A stretch of DNA of 64,000 nt from Brevibacillus sp. JNUCC-41 (GTDB taxonomy: Bacteria; Bacillota; Bacilli; Bacillales; DSM-1321): NCBI RefSeq assembly GCF_014844095.1, contig NZ_CP062163.1, forward strand, positions 4,745,501-4,809,500, read 5' to 3'. A model generated the notes under the pieces. It was not told where the DNA came from, ran no database searches, and was given only the letters and a program-made list of their open reading frames with translations. This document shows positions 16,418-24,673 of the stretch, piece by piece. A program made the position numbers and the translations under genes. The number at the start of each line of letters is the position of its first letter. The first letter of the stretch is position 1.

Positions 16418-17305
16418 CTAAATTGTTTGAACTGCTTTACTTTGGATAACCGGGTTGTTTAATACTCCAATCCCTGGTATTTCGATTTCGATTCGATCAT
16501 CGCCCTTCAATGTAAATTCATTTGGCGGAACCACGCATGTCCCTGTAAGTAACACTGATCCGTCAAAAATAGTGTTATCTAAGACTAAATAGTCGACAAG
16601 CTCTTCCAATTTTCGTTTCAGTTGGTTTACTTTCGCTTCACCTTCAAATACTTTTTCTTCATTTCGATAAATACGGCACATGATTTTAAGCTCATATGGA
16701 TCCGGAACAGCCTCTTTTAACAAGATGGCCGGTCCAATGGAGCAAGAGTTTTTCCATACTTTTGCTTGCGGAAGATAAAGCGGATTTTCACCTTCAATAT
16801 CACGGCAGCTCATGTCATTACCTGCGATATATCCAAGTACCGTTCCCTCTTTATCTATGACAAGACCAAGCTCCGGCTCCGGAATTTGCCATTTTGAATC
16901 AGAACGCAAGTAAACCGGATCATTCGGGCCCACGGTTCTTGCTGCAGTCGATTTAAAGAAAATCTCAGGACGCACTGCATCATAAACTTTGTCATAGAAA
17001 GTTTGTCGGTCCAGCTTTCCTTGTGTCGCTTCGTAGTTACGTGCTTCCTTGCTTTTTTTATATGTAACGCCAGATGCCCATACTTCCGGCGCATCGATTG
17101 GCGTTGTTAATTCAAGACCTTCCAATGGTCGCTTTTCCCCTTTGGCGATAATTTGTTTTACAATATCAAACGGTGTTCTGTTATCATGACGTGCCGTTGT
17201 AATCAACGACATAAAATCCGTAAATGGAAGGTCCACCACATTGTTTTCGTTTGTCACGGCAGCAAGTTGTTTCTTATTGTCTTTTACATAGCGAATAATT
17301 CTCAT
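16418..17305 (-). CDS. FAH-family 2-keto-3-deoxy-pentonate dehydratase (KdaD/AraD1-like)
   Basis: 295-aa FAH-fold enzyme, distinct from the FAH protein at 8459-9322. It resembles 2-dehydro-3-deoxy-D-arabinonate dehydratase (KdaD) in ASGVTYKKSKEAR, YDKVYDAVRPEIFFKST, the metal-ligand segment PEPELGLVIDKEG, GNDMSCRDIEGENPLYLPQ and LLTGTCVVPP. KdaD turns 2-keto-3-deoxy-pentonate into 2,5-dioxopentanoate, which the ALDH at 13454-14923 would oxidise to 2-oxoglutarate. Ten nt separate it from the UxaA small-subunit gene. The pathway assignment is inference from these two neighbours plus the IlvD/Edd dehydratase. Confidence 0.87.
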   Translation of the reverse strand: MRIIRYVKDNKKQLAAVTNENNVVDLPFTDFMSLITTARHDNRTPFDIVKQIIAKGEKRPLEGLELTTPIDAPEVWASGVTYKKSKEARNYEATQGKLDRQTFYDKVYDAVRPEIFFKSTAARTVGPNDPVYLRSDSKWQIPEPELGLVIDKEGTVLGYIAGNDMSCRDIEGENPLYLPQAKVWKNSCSIGPAILLKEAVPDPYELKIMCRIYRNEEKVFEGEAKVNQLKRKLEELVDYLVLDNTIFDGSVLLTGTCVVPPNEFTLKGDDRIEIEIPGIGVLNNPVIQSKAVQTI

Positions 17306-17336
17306 TTTCTAATTCCTCCTAAATGGCAGGCCTCAT

Positions 17337-18104
17337 TTATATTTTTTGATATTCATAACCGAGCTCCTGCGAAATTTTACTGCTGCATTCCTTTAATAGA
17401 CGTACATAATACTCATGTGTTTCTTCATTTACTTTCGAAGCAGGCATCGATACACTCATTGCAGCGATTACCTTTCCTGAATAATCTTTTATCGGGACGG
17501 CAAGACAGCAAATGCCCGGTTCGTTTTCTTCATTATCCATTGAATAGCCATTAATGCGTGCTTTTTCGATTTCCGCTAAAAACTGCTCCTTGGATCTAAT
17601 CGATCTTTCGGTCGGTCCCGTATAATCATAGCCGTCCAAGAGCAAATCCAGTTCACTATCCGTTTTCGTCGCAACAAGGGATTTGCCAACTGCACTCGTA
17701 TGAATCGGAACACGTCGGCCAATACGGGAGTAGAGGACCGTTACCCCAGTGCCCTCCACTTTATCGACATAAACACCTTCCTGCCCGTCTAATATGACAA
17801 GGTGCAGAGTTAAATTCGTTGTTGCTGAAAGCCATTCAAGATGTTTTCTTGCTACGTTGCGCAAATCGAGATGGGTCACAACAACGCTTCCCCTCTCCAA
17901 TAGCTTTAATCCTAACGAGTATTTTCCATTTTCTTCGCCTTGTGAAATATAGTGATGCTCCTGTAAGGTTTTTAATAGTGAATGAACCGTACTTTTATGT
18001 AAATTCATTCGCTTGCTTATCTCTGTGATAGTTAGTTCACGCTCACGCTCATCAAATAAATCCAAAATTTTTAAGGCACGCTCCACCGATTGGATGATAG
18101 GCAT
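17337..18104 (-). CDS. IclR-family transcriptional regulator
   Basis: 255-aa IclR-type regulator. The N-terminal winged helix-turn-helix (residues about 5-60: SVERALKILDLF, TITEISKRMNLHKSTVHSLL) is followed by a GAF-like effector domain (VGKSLVATKT, INGYSMDNEENEPGICCLAVPI). It lies inside the catabolic string in the same orientation, between the FAH and dehydratase genes, so it is a natural local regulator responding to a sugar acid or 2-keto-3-deoxy intermediate. The twin dyads at 25806-25818 and 25932-25944 are candidate binding sites. ATG 18104 follows AAAAGGAG. Confidence 0.92.
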   Translation of the reverse strand: MPIIQSVERALKILDLFDERERELTITEISKRMNLHKSTVHSLLKTLQEHHYISQGEENGKYSLGLKLLERGSVVVTHLDLRNVARKHLEWLSATTNLTLHLVILDGQEGVYVDKVEGTGVTVLYSRIGRRVPIHTSAVGKSLVATKTDSELDLLLDGYDYTGPTERSIRSKEQFLAEIEKARINGYSMDNEENEPGICCLAVPIKDYSGKVIAAMSVSMPASKVNEETHEYYVRLLKECSSKISQELGYEYQKI

Positions 18105-18166
18105 CGTTCCTCACTCCTTTTATAATCTGTCTACCTTTATCTTATCGGATTTATGACGAGCATTCC

Positions 18167-20371
18167 TCACTTTATTTCAACTTTTTTTCCTTGGAGTAAG
18201 ACATCCTGTTCATAATCAAGGACCGCATCCTCAATGACAGCGATTGGAACAACACCATTTGCAGCATCTGTATGTCCAAACATCCTGTTGCTGGCCGCAA
18301 CCATTTTTTGTCTAACTTTCATCCGCTGCTTGCGTTCAGTTGCCAATGATTGTCTTTCTTCTATAAAATGATCCGCAAAATCATGAACAACCTTTCCTGA
18401 ATGAAGTTGAGTAGCATCTACAAAATCAATCCGTCGATCACGAAGCTGAAGGTGGATTACATCCCCTGAATTTAGTAAACCAATGCCTCCGCCTTCATAT
18501 GATTCCGGTGTCATATGTCCTATAGCAGCACCATATGTGACTCCTGAATAGCGGCCGTCGCTAATGATTGTAGCGATCTTTTTCATAACGCGATTAGCAT
18601 TGATGTGTTGCATTGGTGTAAACATTTCCGGCATTCCGAATGCTACTGGCCCCTGCCCTGAGATAATGACCGCAATTTTCAATGTGCCTTCTTCAACCAT
18701 CCTGTCAAATAACTCCCCATAGGAAGCATTTTTTAGAAGAGACCATTCCGCCTCATTGTTGTATTTAAGAGACTCGAGCAATAGATTATGTCCGAAAAGC
18801 TTTTGCTCTTTTATTTTTGAAAGCAGATTTGAATCAAGCAGGCTTTTATTTGCATCATCCTCGTTTTCGTAATAAAGGACAAATGCCAGCTTATCATCGA
18901 ATTGGTCAAGCTGTGGTGTCGGCATTCCGCTGATTTTTACAACGGCGCTTTCAAAGAAGTTTCCTTTTAATACATCAACACCGCTGAATCCACGGCGTGG
19001 ATTGGATAAAATGACCTGATTTTGCTTTACATTAACCGCTTTTAGGCTACTTGTAATCGCAAGACGTTCTTTCCAGGTTTTTGCTGCAACAGTCGGCGCA
19101 TCCTGATCCATTGGTACACCATTCTCGATAAGTTCATAAAAAAGTGTTTCCATCCCCCTGCTTGTCCCACTGCAACATTGCATCGCAAGTGAATAAATGT
19201 CCCTTCCCTCTGTCAAACTGTAATCAAATAAGTCAGGAATTGGATGGGAATGATGAATGCGGTCAAGGTCCCATAAGCTGAATTTGAATCCTGCATAAAG
19301 CATGCCGGCGACAATATGCATCATTAAGTTAGTAGAACCACCCGAAGCGCTGTGAATACGGATTGCATTTTTTATGTTCGCAGCGACAATGTTGGCCACG
19401 CCGTAACGCTCTTCGTTTATCATGCCTGCAAAGCTATCAAGCACCGAGTTAATCTGGCGTTGTGTTGGTGGATCGGTTAACAGCTCCACGGCTGGATGAA
19501 CAAGACCCATGCCTGCCACTAAATGACGTGAACTATTCCCCGTTCCATTGAAGGCACATACACCTCCCTGCCCGTCGCATGTTGCGACAGCAAGTCTCAT
19601 TTCAAAATATTTATGCTGTTCCTTCGTCAATATTCCTCGTTCATACGCCCGTTCAAACACACCCTGGAATGCAGTATTCGATGAACATTGCAATATATAT
19701 GCCATCGTATCTCGTAAATCAACCGCTACATCAGTAGCTCCTTTACTTTCCGCTTTTTTCGCAAGAGTTTCCAATTCCTCAATCACGTCAGCTGGAATCG
19801 AACCGCCTTCTAATACGTGAGCAGGTGCGAATGTTGCGAAAAAGGGAGCTTCACCACGGTTTCGGCGAACACGATCAACATGTGCGAGTGCACTTACAAC
19901 ACCAAGAGGCTGCTTATCACACCCTTGAATGACGAATGCACCATGATAACTGTGAGCTTCTAGCTGGTTGACAACCATTTGTGCAACCGCGTTTCGGCTC
20001 TGGAGAGAGTAACTCATTCCTTGATTGTTTTGCGCAGTTCCATCACACATTACCGGAGTCGAGAAATGAAACGGCACGCCGCCGTTTTGCCAGATGCGGA
20101 TTGCTGCCCGTGCCGACGTTTGGTAATCCATTATATGGGCCGGATGATCGGACGAACCACCGATAATTGCGATACGCGGGGCATTCCTCTCTAGCCGCAT
20201 ATAAATTTCCTCAAGCGTCCAATCAGGCTTCCCCCCTTCATATGTGGAGCCAAGCGTCAACTTCGAACGGTCCAACAGACCCGCAACCGTAATGGGTTCA
20301 TTTGCTTTTCCCTGTACATTATCGCGGTAAGGGTTAATTTCGTTATCGATTAGTGGATATAGGTGTGTCAT
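18167..20371 (-). CDS. IlvD/Edd-family sugar-acid dehydratase (pentonate/xylonate type)
   Basis: 734-aa Fe-S dehydratase, longer than IlvD (about 560-620 aa) and nearer the YjhG/YagF xylonate-dehydratase branch. Cluster-ligand segments are VMCDGTAQNNQG, QGCDKQPLGV and CDGQGGVCAFNGTGNSS. SASGGSTNLMMH and SDGRYSGVTYGAAIGHMTPES are the substrate/Mg regions. It should dehydrate an aldonate, probably a pentonate, to the 2-keto-3-deoxy acid taken on by the KdaD-like protein. ATG 20371 follows AAAGGAG, 21 nt after the LarA-like gene. Substrate preference cannot be read from sequence. Confidence 0.9.
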   Translation of the reverse strand: MTHLYPLIDNEINPYRDNVQGKANEPITVAGLLDRSKLTLGSTYEGGKPDWTLEEIYMRLERNAPRIAIIGGSSDHPAHIMDYQTSARAAIRIWQNGGVPFHFSTPVMCDGTAQNNQGMSYSLQSRNAVAQMVVNQLEAHSYHGAFVIQGCDKQPLGVVSALAHVDRVRRNRGEAPFFATFAPAHVLEGGSIPADVIEELETLAKKAESKGATDVAVDLRDTMAYILQCSSNTAFQGVFERAYERGILTKEQHKYFEMRLAVATCDGQGGVCAFNGTGNSSRHLVAGMGLVHPAVELLTDPPTQRQINSVLDSFAGMINEERYGVANIVAANIKNAIRIHSASGGSTNLMMHIVAGMLYAGFKFSLWDLDRIHHSHPIPDLFDYSLTEGRDIYSLAMQCCSGTSRGMETLFYELIENGVPMDQDAPTVAAKTWKERLAITSSLKAVNVKQNQVILSNPRRGFSGVDVLKGNFFESAVVKISGMPTPQLDQFDDKLAFVLYYENEDDANKSLLDSNLLSKIKEQKLFGHNLLLESLKYNNEAEWSLLKNASYGELFDRMVEEGTLKIAVIISGQGPVAFGMPEMFTPMQHINANRVMKKIATIISDGRYSGVTYGAAIGHMTPESYEGGGIGLLNSGDVIHLQLRDRRIDFVDATQLHSGKVVHDFADHFIEERQSLATERKQRMKVRQKMVAASNRMFGHTDAANGVVPIAVIEDAVLDYEQDVLLQGKKVEIK

Positions 20372-20392
20372 TTGAGCACTCCTTTTCTGATT

Positions 20393-21661
20393 TCAAATGA
20401 ATTCTTCCAATCTGTCTAGTGCCAATTCCTCTGGTTCTGAAAGAATCTCTATATTTTTGTTTTTTAAAGCTTCTTCCATCATGCTTTCAGAAATCCAAAT
20501 TTCACCGATTTCAAGCGTGTTTTGTATTCTTACTACTCTCACTTTATTCAGATCGAAGGCATTGCACGTTTTGATAGCGGCTTTAACAGCCAATTCCTGC
20601 GTATCTAAAAACATCGGGAGCTTTACTACATCTGTCACTGTGCTTGTGAGTGCATTGGCGTAGCCTTTTTCCCACTCAATTTCATTCATGACGGCCTTCG
20701 TCGTCATATCAGCCATGCCGATGCCGTTTGCATTACCGTGAGTTTTTTCAGTAAGTCCAAGTACAACGGTCCGTTTAACGTCTGGCCCCCCGGTAGCATA
20801 TGGAGTGGCGAAGTTACCCGTAATATTCGGATCCATTCCATCCCCCGAAATGTCCTTTCCGAGTTCATTTACAATAAGTACGTCGATCGAATCGAAATGT
20901 AATTTTGGCATCAATGATTTTGCTTCAAGCAATAGTCCGGGTTCCACTTCCTCCAGTTCCTCTGCAGGGACTGCGACGATTTTCGCTGGTTTATCATAGG
21001 CATTTTCAATTGTCGCAAGACCAAATATGATAGGAGCTTTTGTTAAGGAAATCTTCGCCATCTCAGGGACATGTTCCGCCATATACTTAAAGCTATATGC
21101 ATGTGCAGCTTCGGCTCCCTTTTGCTTGCCTAAACCGATTGTAATCATTTTCATTAGTCCGCTTTCAACCGGCCCACGAAATGCCGTATGTGGTTTTATC
21201 CGATTAATGACTATGATTTTATCCGATTCATATGCAAGCTTATCAATATAGACAGGGAGCCCATTTGGCAATTCATCCAGTTGAATAACTTCCATCGATG
21301 AAAGTATTGGCGCTCCAACCGATTCCTCTGAAATACCCAGCTGAAGCAACACATCGATTTGCCCTTCCGCTGTAGCACCCCCATGGCTTCCCATTGCAGG
21401 GACGATAAAAGGATTGCCGCCAGCCCCTTTGACGGCCGCTACCGTTTCTCTTACTAATATAGGAAGGTCCGCTACCCCTCTGCTTCCTACTGCAATTGCC
21501 ACCCTGTCATCTTCATTTATTCTTGATAAGACACCTGCTTCTTTTATCGACTTCTTCACCTCACCGGCTACATCAGTGATTTGAGGTGTATTAAATTTCT
21601 GCCTCACTTTGACCATTTTCGGTAATTGGATTTCACGTAATAGTTCAGAGATAATATCCAT
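20393..21661 (-). CDS. LarA-superfamily protein, candidate nickel-pincer-dependent sugar-acid epimerase
   Basis: 422-aa protein of the lactate racemase (LarA/DUF2088) superfamily. LarA uses a nickel-pincer nucleotide bound covalently to Lys184, nickel-ligated by His200, with His108 and His174 as acid/base residues. Equivalents are visible: H93 in GSHGGATAEG, H158 in KPHTAF, K171 in SGLMKM and H187 in AEAAHAYS. The Lys-to-His spacing is 16, as in LarA; the His-to-Lys spacing is 13 instead of 10. It is therefore likely NPN-dependent but a divergent subgroup. Its place among sugar-acid dehydratase and TRAP genes suggests C2 epimerisation of an aldonate, not lactate racemisation. ATG 21661 follows GGAGG. 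Confidence 0.85.
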   Translation of the reverse strand: MDIISELLREIQLPKMVKVRQKFNTPQITDVAGEVKKSIKEAGVLSRINEDDRVAIAVGSRGVADLPILVRETVAAVKGAGGNPFIVPAMGSHGGATAEGQIDVLLQLGISEESVGAPILSSMEVIQLDELPNGLPVYIDKLAYESDKIIVINRIKPHTAFRGPVESGLMKMITIGLGKQKGAEAAHAYSFKYMAEHVPEMAKISLTKAPIIFGLATIENAYDKPAKIVAVPAEELEEVEPGLLLEAKSLMPKLHFDSIDVLIVNELGKDISGDGMDPNITGNFATPYATGGPDVKRTVVLGLTEKTHGNANGIGMADMTTKAVMNEIEWEKGYANALTSTVTDVVKLPMFLDTQELAVKAAIKTCNAFDLNKVRVVRIQNTLEIGEIWISESMMEEALKNKNIEILSEPEELALDRLEEFI

Positions 21662-21685
21662 TTTCTTTCCTCCAAACAGTCTGAG

Positions 21686-22726
21686 TTATTTACCGCGTAC
21701 TTTTTCAACTTCGCTCATCATTTCCTCTACAAGATCCGGCCCGAATTTTTGGGCATATTCGTCCGTCACTGGCTGGATGGCTTTCTTCATTTTTTCCACT
21801 TCTTCCGGCTCTACTTCATTGATTTTCATTCCTTCATCTTTTAGATACTTAAGTGCTTTTTCATTTTCTTTTTGGTTAACTTCCCGTTGATACTTTCCAG
21901 CCTCTTGTGCGGCCTCACTCATGATTTCTTGCTCTTGTTCTGATAAATCATCCCAGAACTTTTTACTTACCAGGAATACAAATGGAGTATAAACATGATT
22001 CGTAAGACTTAAGTATTCTTGCACTTCATTATATTTTTGCGTTTGAATTGTTGCGAGTGGGTTCTCTTGCCCATCAACAGTACCAGTTTCCAACGCAGTA
22101 AATACTTCAGAGAAGGCCATCGGCGATGGGTTCGCCCCTAACTTTGAAAATGCATCTAAATGCACTTCATTTTGCATGGTACGGAGTTTCAGACCTTTGA
22201 AATCATCAGCCGTTTTAATCGGATGTTTACTATTGGTTAAGTTTCGGAAGCCGTTTTCCCAGTATCCCAAACCAACTAAATCATGTTCCGGCAATTTATC
22301 CAAAAGTTTTTTGCCTACTGCACCATCAAGTACTGTATAAGCTTCCTCTTCATTATTAAAAACAAATGGGAAGTCATAAATTCCAAATTCCTTAATCATC
22401 CCCACAAGTGGTGAGGTTGAAGGTACAGTTACTTCCTGTAAACCGCCTTGAAGTGCTTCTGTCATTTTCTGATCATCTCCGAGGGTGGCATCAAAAAAGT
22501 TTTGGACTTTCATTTTCCCCCCGCTTTTTTCTTCAACCAGTTCTTTAAATTTCTCCATTCCTTTTCCTTGTGGATGCATTTTACTATTTCCGATTCCTGC
22601 TTTGATTGTTCTTTTCTGAATACCGTCGGCTGAAGCGCTTTCATTTTGTCCGCTTCCGCAAGCACTTAATAGTAGTAATGAAGGCAGTAAAACTCCAACC
22701 GCCAAACGTTTGAACAAATTATTCAT
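21686..22726 (-). CDS. dctP: TRAP transporter substrate-binding lipoprotein (DctP family), second copy
   Basis: 346-aa extracytoplasmic binding protein. A lipoprotein signal ends in LLLLSAC with the lipidated Cys near residue 20. The DctP fold shows the carboxylate-binding Arg in GLKLRTMQN and the conserved QENPLATIQTQKYNEVQ segment. It should capture a sugar acid and pass it to the DctQM membrane pair. ATG 22726 is used because GGAGG lies 9 nt upstream. It follows DctM by about 60 nt and is quite different from the first DctP at 24674-25702, so one transporter may use two binding proteins. Confidence 0.9.
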   Translation of the reverse strand: MNNLFKRLAVGVLLPSLLLLSACGSGQNESASADGIQKRTIKAGIGNSKMHPQGKGMEKFKELVEEKSGGKMKVQNFFDATLGDDQKMTEALQGGLQEVTVPSTSPLVGMIKEFGIYDFPFVFNNEEEAYTVLDGAVGKKLLDKLPEHDLVGLGYWENGFRNLTNSKHPIKTADDFKGLKLRTMQNEVHLDAFSKLGANPSPMAFSEVFTALETGTVDGQENPLATIQTQKYNEVQEYLSLTNHVYTPFVFLVSKKFWDDLSEQEQEIMSEAAQEAGKYQREVNQKENEKALKYLKDEGMKINEVEPEEVEKMKKAIQPVTDEYAQKFGPDLVEEMMSEVEKVRGK

Positions 22727-22790
22727 TTTCATTTTCCTCCTAATAAATAAGATGAATATCAGCATACAGACCAATTACTTGATAAATCCC

Positions 22791-24068
22791 TTAGGAAGTA
22801 AACCATTCTAGAGGAACCAGCACTAAGGAAGGAAACAAAATCAATAAGATCAATACAATCACTTCAACGAGCAAGAAAGGCCAAATCCCCTTCATGATAT
22901 CTTCCATACTGATCTTACTTATGCCGCACATGACATTTAAAACGGTTCCGACAGGTGGTGTAAGTAAACCGATGGCGTTATTCAGGATAAACAGGACACC
23001 AAAGTAAACTGGATCAATACCTGCAGCGACCACCAATGGCATCAAGACAGGTGTTAGAATAAGGATTGTCGGAGTCATATCCATAGCAGTTCCAACTACG
23101 ATAACCAATAGGTTTATCATGATTAATAGAAGGAATGGATGATCCATAAATGGCTCCAGCAATCCAATTACCTGACCAGGTAAATCGGCTACAGTTATCA
23201 GCCAGGATGACACGAGTGCAGCAGCGACCAGAAACATGACAACACTCGTCATTTTTCCTGCATGGACAAAGACATCATACAAATCTTTCACTTTCATTTC
23301 GCGATAGATTACTAGACCGACAAATATTGCATAGACTGCAGCCACCACTGCCGCTTCAGTCGGTGTAAATAAACCGAATTTCAATCCACCAATGATTATG
23401 ACGGGCAGGAATAGAGCCCAAATGCCTTGACGAAGAGATGTAAGTATTTCTTTTGCTGAAGCTCGGGGGTTAACGGCGACTTTATCTTTTCGTGCAACAA
23501 TGGCCCAGGTAACCGTAAGTCCAACGGCTAGTAAAATACCTGGAACGATTCCTGCCATGAACAACTTTGTAATGGACACACCACTCGCGACACCGAAAAT
23601 GATAAAGCCAATACTTGGCGGAATGATCGGGGCAATGATGCCACCTGATGCAATCAACCCACTTGACCGGTTCACATCATAACCGGACTTCACCATCATT
23701 GGAATTAATATAGCCCCAAGCGCTGCCGTATCGGCAACAGCAGATCCCGATAAACTCGCAAACAACACACTCGCAATGATCGCAACATAGCCAAGGCCTC
23801 CCTTGATATGGCCAACCAATTTCATTGCCATCTCAACGATACGCCGAGATAAACCGCCCCGATTCATCGCCTCTCCTGCCAGCATAAAGAACGGTATGGC
23901 CATTAGAGGAAAGTTATCCGCGCCACTGATTAGGTTTTGTGCGATAATTTGACTATCAAAAATACCAAGAAAGTACATAAGCACTACGCTACTAACAAGT
24001 AAGGCAAATGCAATAGGAATTCCAAGTCCCATGGCTCCCAGTAAAGATCCGACAAATACACCTATCAT
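22791..24068 (-). CDS. dctM: TRAP transporter large permease (DctM)
   Basis: 425-aa polytopic protein with about 12 hydrophobic helices, the sodium-driven translocating subunit of a TRAP transporter. Family segments include GIPIAFALLVSSVV, NFPLMAIPFFMLAGEAMNRGG, SGSAVADTAALGAILIPMM, SGGIIAPIIPPSIGFIIFGV and GLLTPPVGTVLNV. Its start overlaps the dctQ stop by 4 nt (ATGA). GGAGGAG precedes the ATG. With DctQ and the two DctP proteins it forms the uptake system that opens the sugar-acid operon. Confidence 0.94.
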   Translation of the reverse strand: MIGVFVGSLLGAMGLGIPIAFALLVSSVVLMYFLGIFDSQIIAQNLISGADNFPLMAIPFFMLAGEAMNRGGLSRRIVEMAMKLVGHIKGGLGYVAIIASVLFASLSGSAVADTAALGAILIPMMVKSGYDVNRSSGLIASGGIIAPIIPPSIGFIIFGVASGVSITKLFMAGIVPGILLAVGLTVTWAIVARKDKVAVNPRASAKEILTSLRQGIWALFLPVIIIGGLKFGLFTPTEAAVVAAVYAIFVGLVIYREMKVKDLYDVFVHAGKMTSVVMFLVAAALVSSWLITVADLPGQVIGLLEPFMDHPFLLLIMINLLVIVVGTAMDMTPTILILTPVLMPLVVAAGIDPVYFGVLFILNNAIGLLTPPVGTVLNVMCGISKISMEDIMKGIWPFLLVEVIVLILLILFPSLVLVPLEWFTS

Positions 24069-24637
24069 CCCTGCTTCTCCTCCTTAATTATCCTAATATC
24101 TGATTCAAATTCATCAGCATGGAGGGAAATTAGCTCTTCTGACTCACTTATCATAACTAATTCTTTGTCTTTAATTTTATTGAAGAAAATCCGATACAAG
24201 TTGAATATGATCATGCTGCCCATTGAAACACTTACAAGAATACCTGTCCCATATACAAATGCCAGTGGCATTCCAGTGGCCGGTGCAGCACTATCAATGT
24301 TTATCATGGTCATTTTCCAGCTTCCATCCAAGATTAAGAGAAGAACGAATAACATCATCAAATCACTAATAACCAGTACCACTTTTTTCATCTTATTCGG
24401 GAGCCGTTTAATGACCATGTCGACACCTAAGTGTTCTTTGTTTTTGAAAGCTCCGATGGCGCCGAGGAACGTCAACCAAATAAAGAGATACCTTGACATT
24501 TCTTCTGACCAAGTAATCCCTGAATTAAAGAAATAACGAAGAACTACATTACCAAACACGAGTACGACCATTATTGCTAAAGCAGCTGCCATAATAATGT
24601 TTAACGAATTTTCCAAGATTCTGGATATTTTATTCAC
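24065..24637 (-). CDS. dctQ: TRAP transporter small permease (DctQ)
   Basis: 190-aa four-helix membrane protein of the DctQ type: FGNVVLRYFFNSGITWSEEM is the family signature, followed by LFIWLTFLGA and GVDMVIKRLP. It forms the membrane scaffold with DctM. The start is GTG 24637 with GGGGGAG eight nt upstream. The C-terminus carries a charged cytoplasmic tail of about 45 residues. Translationally coupled to dctM. Confidence 0.92.
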   Translation of the reverse strand: MNKISRILENSLNIIMAAALAIMVVLVFGNVVLRYFFNSGITWSEEMSRYLFIWLTFLGAIGAFKNKEHLGVDMVIKRLPNKMKKVVLVISDLMMLFVLLLILDGSWKMTMINIDSAAPATGMPLAFVYGTGILVSVSMGSMIIFNLYRIFFNKIKDKELVMISESEELISLHADEFESDIRIIKEEKQG

Positions 24638-24673
24638 CTATACATCTCCCCCTTCCTATCTGGAGCGCCTGCT

